Assembly: GCA_030374805.1 (NCBI GenBank)
Contig: JARGSG010000030.1
Location: 636,248 to 700,247, forward strand
Source of the DNA: Gracilaria gracilis
Lineage: Eukaryota; Rhodophyta; Florideophyceae; Gracilariales; Gracilariaceae
Direction: 5' to 3'
Length of the DNA: 64,000 nucleotides
Shown: positions 58,868-64,000 of the stretch, in pieces
Layout of the letters: the number at the start of each line of letters is the position of its first letter
How positions within the stretch are numbered: the stretch's first letter is position 1
The notes under the pieces: model-generated
The model's input: only the letters and a program-made list of their open reading frames with translations
Database searches by the model: none
What the model was told of the DNA's origin: nothing
Translations under genes and position numbers: made by a program

Positions 58868-60747
58868 TCAGGAATCCTCGCGGGTAATTGGCATGACGTC
58901 TGTTTCCTCGAGGGCGAGTATTTCCCGAGCGATGGCATCACTAAACCACGTATCCTCTTCGGGTAGAGTCCAGTAACCTTCTAAGGTATCACCATCAGGG
59001 TTGGTAGAGATGGTAAAGCATGGGATATCATCCTCTACCGGCTCGGTGTCCAAACCATCTGTGGTAATGCGAGACATCGCGTCTGCGACATTGTGCTTGA
59101 TACCTGGACGGTACTGTACGTCATACTCGAACTCTGAAAGTCGTAACCGCCATCGGGCAAGTCTGCCTGATGCGTCGGCCAGACCCAGTATCCACCGTAG
59201 GGCATCATGGTCGGTTCGAAGCGTGAACCTTTCACCATATAGGTAGGGACGGAGCATCAACATGCTCCAGACTACTGCCAGACATTCCTTTTCGGTTGTT
59301 GTGTAGTTCTTTTCTGCAGCGTGCAAAGCACGGCTCCAGTACCCTATAGGTAGTTTGTCGCCGTTTTCTTGCTCCTGCATAAGACAACAACCAATTTGGG
59401 CGTCCGAAGCGTCAGTATCCAACGTGTATCGTAAACCAGCTTTGGGTAATGCCAAGATGGGAGGTGTCAAGAGCGCATGTTTCAGCGCCTCGAACGCATC
59501 CATTTCCTCATTGGTAAGACATTCAAACCTTGTAGGTTGACCTTTCAGCAGCTTCCTGTTGAGGGGAGCCGCTATCTTGGCAAATCCCTTGATAAACCGG
59601 CGGTACACATTGCACAAACCTATAAAGGATCGGATTTCCGTCTGGGACGTGGGTGGCTTCGCCTCCTGCACGGCCCGGATATTCCGCGGCGTCACTTCTA
59701 ACCTCCCAGGGCTGATGATATGACCAAGGTATTCTACCTCTTTGGTGAAGAATTCGCACTTGCGGAGCTTCAACGTTACTCCAGATTCCCTCAAAAGGTT
59801 CAAAACTTCCCTAACATGGTGGAAATGTTCCTCTACCGTTCTGGAATATATGATTACATCGTCGATGTATACCAGAGCGGTTCTCCACTTCACCTTCGAA
59901 AGGATTATATCTAACGCCCTCTGAAAGGTAGCCGGGGCATTTCGCAACCCAAAGGGCATACGCGTAAAGCGGAATAACCCAGCGTGGCAAGTAAACGTAG
60001 TTTTGTCCTTGTCTTCTTCCCTGATAGGTACCTGCCAATAACCACAATTGGCATCGAGCGTAGTAAAGATCTTGGCGTTGCCCAACGAATCTATACACTC
60101 GTCCATTCTAGGTATTGGGTACGAATCCCTAATGGTCATACTATTCAGTCTTCTGTAGTCCACACAGAACCGCATACGGGTATCATTCTTCTTTGTGACG
60201 AGAACCACAGGGCTGGCCCAGTCCGCATTTGCTGGTTCTATGACACCTTCACGGAGCATTCTCTCGACCTCATTGAGCTCAACCTCCGGGCTTTTGGACC
60301 TGCACGGTAAGGCTGCTGGTAAATGGGTTTCCAGCCAGGCACCATATCAATACGGTGCTCTGTAGCCTCAATTTGGCCCAACCGGCCCGACCACATGGGT
60401 TCAAATTCTTCTAAGAGACTGAGGATCCGGTCTCGGAGAGCCTGGTTCTCCGCACCGATCTGGACTTCCTCTCTCCAATTCCGCACTGGGTCCAGTTCCA
60501 TAGTCTTTTCCTGATCCCTAACCTTAAAGGTACTGGCGATCTTCTGTTCCATTTTGGTATTTGTCGATAACGGGGGCGCATATGCAGGGTATGGCGCATC
60601 CGTTCCTCCCCCTTCCTTAGAGGTGGCGACCTCGCCCAACACATTAGGTGAGACCGTGAAAACCCCTTGTGGTGCCGGCAATGCGATTCCAATAGTGGTA
60701 TTCTTGGGTAACTTAACAATGTGATTGCTAAAGTTACTCAAGTACAC
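58868..60747 (-). pseudogene. Element B reverse transcriptase and RNase H
   Basis: A leader (ATEHRIDMVPGWKPIYQQPY, RAGPKAR) is followed, after a one-base shift near 60296, by a 463-codon intact stretch: MLREGVIEPANADWASPVVL, FCVDYRRLNSMTIRDSYPIP, the active site VYIDDVIIYS, RSFIGLCNVYRRFIKGFAKIA, and RNase H (YTLDTDASDAQIG, TLRTDHDALRWIL, RPGIKHNVADAMSRI). The family match to element A is clear but they are different lineages (YIDD against YLDD, many changes). Confidence 0.9.
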
Positions 60748-62477
60748 CTTGAAGGTTGGTTAGGGATGTTGTCGATAATCCCGTTTGCCATCAAGGCGAG
60801 ATGTCTTTCTGCCAACCTAGGATGGTTCTGTAGCATTACCAATCCTGGAACTGCGCATGAGACGTTCACTACCATTTGGGTCATAGCCGGAATTGAAACC
60901 AATTTGGTGAGCCGTATCTTGTTTGAAACCGTTTCGGTGGGTATATTGAACCTCGGCTTCTTACGCCAACCATTTTTGGTCTGCGTATTACCCAGTATGG
61001 CAATACGACCACCTTGACGGAGAGCGACCGTTCGGGACCCTGGCAAAATTGCCTTGACATGTTTGTCAATAAAGTTGGTCCCGAGGATACAGTCTGTCGC
61101 CAGACGATCCACCACAAAGAAATTGAGCTTCACCTTCAAGGTTCCAAGTTGTACCACAGTGGTTAACATTCCTCTAAGGTGCAGTGGGCGCTCATTAGCG
61201 TCCACCAGCGGGTTGATAGTCGGGGCAGGCCGAATGTTCCGCAAGACCGCATCGGGTATGACGCGAGCGTTTAGCACATTCGGACCGGCGCCGGTATCGA
61301 GTACACACGCAACGGGGACCTGTAGGTAATTGAGAAAGCTTACTGAAGCATTAACTTTATAGTTATTGTACTTCATTAGACACACCACATTGGGTACATC
61401 TGATTCTTCTTTTTCCACCATTAAGGTTTCCCGTTCCGGTATCGACGGGCCTTCCAATTCACGGTTAGGGGTGGCCCCTACGCTAACCGTTCGGTGTTTT
61501 CCTGCTCCTTGAGCGGGACTGTCCTTCTCCAAGATTGGTGTTTCCTCGACGAGATGAACCTGAGATGGTGATGGTTGAGCTTGTACCCTCTTTCCAGATC
61601 CATATAGGTTACGGTGGTTTTGCTGCCTGGCACTGATCAGATGTTCGCGCACCCCTGGGGGTATTTTGTCACATCTGTTCGCCAGATGGTCTGGCGACAA
61701 ACAGAGCCAGCAAACCAATCCACCTGTCTGGGGATCACGCATTGCCATAGAGGTAGGTCGGGTAACCGGATTGGTTGGTGCTGTAGCATATGAAGATGCT
61801 TGCGAACCACCCGTTGAGGTTTGTTGAGTGCTCGCCGCACTTGGTGGCGACCTTACCGAAGCTGGTGGTACTGTCGACGACCAATTACCAATGGAGGTGG
61901 CTCGTGACTGAGCCTGCGGCGCAGTCACGAGATGAACTGCCATTCCTGTTGGTACGCGAATGAGCGAATCTCCCTCTGAGGTAGTGCTTTCTTCTAGCTC
62001 CAATACTGACCGTTTCGGTTTATCCTTTGAGGTATGGGACGCCGACGGCTTCTTTCCGTGACGGAGAGTGTCGCCTAGTCCCTGGGCATAACGGGCAAGC
62101 CCATTATAGTCCACCTTACGGTTGTTCGCCAGGTAATTGCGTACCTGCGAACGGATCGCTTTGTCGACATTGTCGGCAAAGAGCGACTTCAACCTACTAG
62201 TGGTAAAGACATTACCGCATCGGGTGGCCAGATTCCAAAGGCCCAACGAGAATTCCATTTCGGTTTGGCTAGAGCGTTGGCGATATGCCTGCACCTCAGC
62301 GTAACCTTCCTGGATAACCTCATCGGTAGCGTAAGTTTCCAACATGAAATTAACCACTTCTGGGTACGTCTCTAACATCTCTGTCCCCTCTTCATCAACC
62401 GCCAGGGTATTTCCACGGAGCCTGCCTTGCAGCAAGTGGTAAGCTTGACCTTTAAGGTAAAACTGGAATAACCACAT
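60738..62477 (-). pseudogene. Element B capsid, zinc knuckle and protease
   Basis: 579 codons in one frame: the C-terminal part of Gag (TEMLETYPEVVNFMLETYAT, FSLGLWNLATRCGNVF, DKAIRSQVRNYLANNRKVD), a Ser/Thr-rich linker, the CCHC knuckle CWLCLSPDHLANRC, and the retropepsin with VLDTGAGPNVL and VVDRLATDCILGTNF. Unlike element A, gag and protease share one frame. It joins the frame of the upstream Gag part after one-base shifts near 62500-62530 and that of RT after a shift near 60750. Confidence 0.87.
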
Positions 62478-62539
62478 GGCAGCACCTTCGGAAAAACCAT
62501 TTTGGTCACATGCAATCTTGAACTTCTGTAGAAACTCAA

Positions 62540-63066
62540 TTACCGCAATGGATCATCACCTGTGAAGGTAGTATCACCCATCTGGAAGCTGAGCTTCTTA
62601 TGGTGCTTGGTGATCTTCTGCGCAACCTCTTGGGTGTAAGCAGAGGATCGGTTTCTCAACCGATATGACCTATAATCAACCGCTTTGGTGAACATATCGT
62701 TCAGCGGCTGACGCACCTCTAGGGTTGTATCGGTGTCCGAATCCGAGTCGGACGACTCGTACCGTTTCTTCTTACCTTTCCGGTTTCTCTTTGACGACTT
62801 CTTCGCCAACCTGTTCGGTTTCTTCTGCGTCTACCTTTACGGTCATCATCCGACGATGAACCAGTATCGGTATCGGAGCTCGAGGAATCGGGGTCAGAGT
62901 CGTAGCCGCGATTCTTTCCCTTTTTCCTCCTCCTTTCTTTACCCTTGCGGTTTCTTCTTCGTCGCCCCTCATCTGGGTCAGACGAATCGTCCTCAGGTCC
63001 ACCAGTCTTGGTGTCCTTTCGAACGTTACCTCCAATGGGTGGCAAGTACACGTCTCGAGGGCTCAT
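62540..63066 (-). pseudogene. Element B gag, N-terminal part
   Basis: Two overlapping frames from the ATG at 63066: a strongly charged region (RRRRNRKGKERRRKKGK, DSDPDSSSSDTDTGSSSDDD) and, after a frameshift near 62790, SDSDSDTDTTLEV and FQMGDTTFTGDDPL, which matches FTGDDPIL of element A. The frame is lost again at about 62540 through a one-base change; in the neighbouring frame it continues as EFLQKFKIACDQNG. Confidence 0.75.
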
Positions 63067-63386
63067 CTCTATATGGGGCCTCTTGACCTTGCCTTAAACC
63101 TTGTAGGTACGCACTATCGGCCGGAATTGGCTTGATTGGTGCGGAAGAACCGGCAGGGATCCCTTGTGTATGCGTGAACCACATTCACCCCAGGGGTTTT
63201 GATTCCGCCATTCCATCAGAAACCGCCAGAGGTTAAGCCCTTGTAGGTCTTTCCATAGTGACCAATAGTGGTATCCAATTGCTTCGCGAGTATTCCTACG
63301 AAACCAAATAGGTGTGTGAACTTCCAGAATCCTTTCGAATGTCTTCTGTTCACCAGTAAAGGTACGACAAAAACCAAGAAACTTCT
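63067..63386 (-). other. Untranslated leader of element B
   Basis: Between the primer-binding site and the gag ATG. No feature recognised. Confidence 0.5.
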
Positions 63387-63400
63387 AAGTCGGGAGACCA
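63387..63400 (-). promoter_or_regulatory. Primer-binding site of element B
   Basis: Plus strand AAGTCGGGAGACCA, identical to that of element A, three bases from the 5' LTR. Confidence 0.75.
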
Positions 63401-63403
63401 AAA

Positions 63404-64000
63404 TGTCGTACAAATACGATAAGGTGTGGGGTCCGCCTGGTAGAGGGAGCGCGCGAGGGCTCAACCTAAAGGGGAAAAACACACAACCAATATGGTAGTA
63501 GGGCACCTGAAACCCGCAGGGGCAAACGGCGGGGCAACTAGTCTAGACCGTGTAGGTGTACGGTAGTAGACGTCGACGCGCGGTAAAACCTGAATAGTAA
63601 TAGAGTAGCAAGTGACCAAGATGGTATAGTTACTGCCCTAATGGTGCCTGACTTTACAATACCCGAGGGGGAAGGCGAGGTGCACCACAATATATACAAG
63701 GTGCACCGACGCCGATCTCCCATGCGGGCATGACGTCATCGGCTGTGCCCATGACCTACTGTCATGGGCCAGCAATGCTAAACTATCCTAGACTATAAAT
63801 TAGAAATTAGAAATTATAAAATACAGAATACCAATTGGGTACAGTGCAGCCAGCAAGGCGCACCAGTAGGCCCACGTGGCACCAACCCATTGAGGTCTCA
63901 TTGTACTACAGACCCCTTCATCCCTGAGCACGCCTCGTGGTCTAGATCCTTCACCAAGTCGGTTGCTTCGTCGTACCAATTTGGTCCCTGTCGCAGCCTT
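63404..64000 (-). repeat. 5' LTR of element B (partial)
   Basis: Continues beyond the window. Compared with 52778-53385 it lacks single bases in runs such as CC, CCC and TTT, particularly after 63,900, which may be sequence error or decay. Confidence 0.85.

Larger units (their letters stand above)
52778..64000 (-). mobile_element. Ty3/gypsy chromodomain LTR retrotransposon B (runs off the window)
   Basis: Starts at TGTCGTACAAATA after the sequence ATACG. The same LTR start recurs at 63404 and continues to the window end. Gag, protease, RT, RNase H, integrase and a damaged chromodomain are on the minus strand between 63,066 and 57,230. The 3 kb between the pol end and the 3' LTR carries a large plus-strand ORF. 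Coding parts are broken by several one-base frameshifts, mostly in homopolymer runs. Confidence 0.9.

Noticed and set aside
40143-64000. Endogenous viruses with envelope genes
   Set aside because: Gag-pol order and chromodomains mark them as chromovirus-type retrotransposons. The extra ORF of element B is antisense and has no signal peptide with fusion or anchor layout.

Overview
The window is nuclear DNA of an intron-poor eukaryote. Evidence: a nuclear-type tRNA-Asn, a 917-residue Argonaute read without introns, TATA boxes at animal/plant-like distances from starts, and eukaryotic transposon classes. A decayed MUT9-like (plant/algal CK1-type) kinase and an NB-ARC fragment point to Archaeplastida. 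A repeat-rich red alga of the Chondrus type would fit, but that is inference. The standard code is used: Argonaute ends in two TAG codons directly after its conserved C-terminus.

Region 1 (about 1-19.3 kb) is host-gene territory: a secreted subtilisin-like protease, a secreted Asp-rich tandem-repeat protein, tRNA-Asn, a possible CAP-like protein, a RING protein resembling meiotic HEI10/RNF212 ligases, a slicer-competent Argonaute, two small ORFs of unknown function, a repeat-tailed membrane protein, a secreted WTPEP-repeat plus Kelch protein and a secreted Cys-rich protein. Three blocks here (about 6.15-8.0, 13.1-14.9 and 15.5-17.7 kb) are far richer in GC than their surroundings.

Region 2 (19,344-30,489) is the main discovery. 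It is an 11.1-kb PIF/Harbinger DNA transposon bounded by inverted repeats beginning GGCGC(G/A)GTCTAAACAAGCGT and by a TAA target duplication. It carries the two usual Harbinger genes (Myb/SANT-like ORF and DDE transposase). Between and after them lie pieces of at least five unrelated host genes: MSH2 (ATPase-less), an NB-ARC protein, cap-binding protein NCBP1, a MUT9-like kinase and a METTL2/6/8-type methyltransferase. It looks like a gene-capturing giant Harbinger.

Region 3 (30,493-33,860) is a decayed piggyBac-like element with 12-bp inverted repeats, subterminal palindromes and a convergent second gene. The Harbinger sits exactly in this element's left TTAA duplication, so it arrived later.

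Region 4 (33.9-39.4 kb) holds a PIF1-helicase remnant and an intact hAT transposase ORF.

Region 5 (39.4 kb to the end) is a second piggyBac-like element broken by two Ty3/gypsy chromodomain retrotransposons. Element A (40,143-51,419, TSD CAGAA) is itself split at its protease by a solo LTR (47,248-48,016). Element B starts at 52,778 and runs past the window end; it carries a large unrecognised ORF on the opposite strand (53,864-56,278). Both retroelements are read on the minus strand, share a 14-bp primer-binding site resembling a tRNA-Tyr 3' end, and are broken: A by in-frame stops, B mainly by frameshifts.
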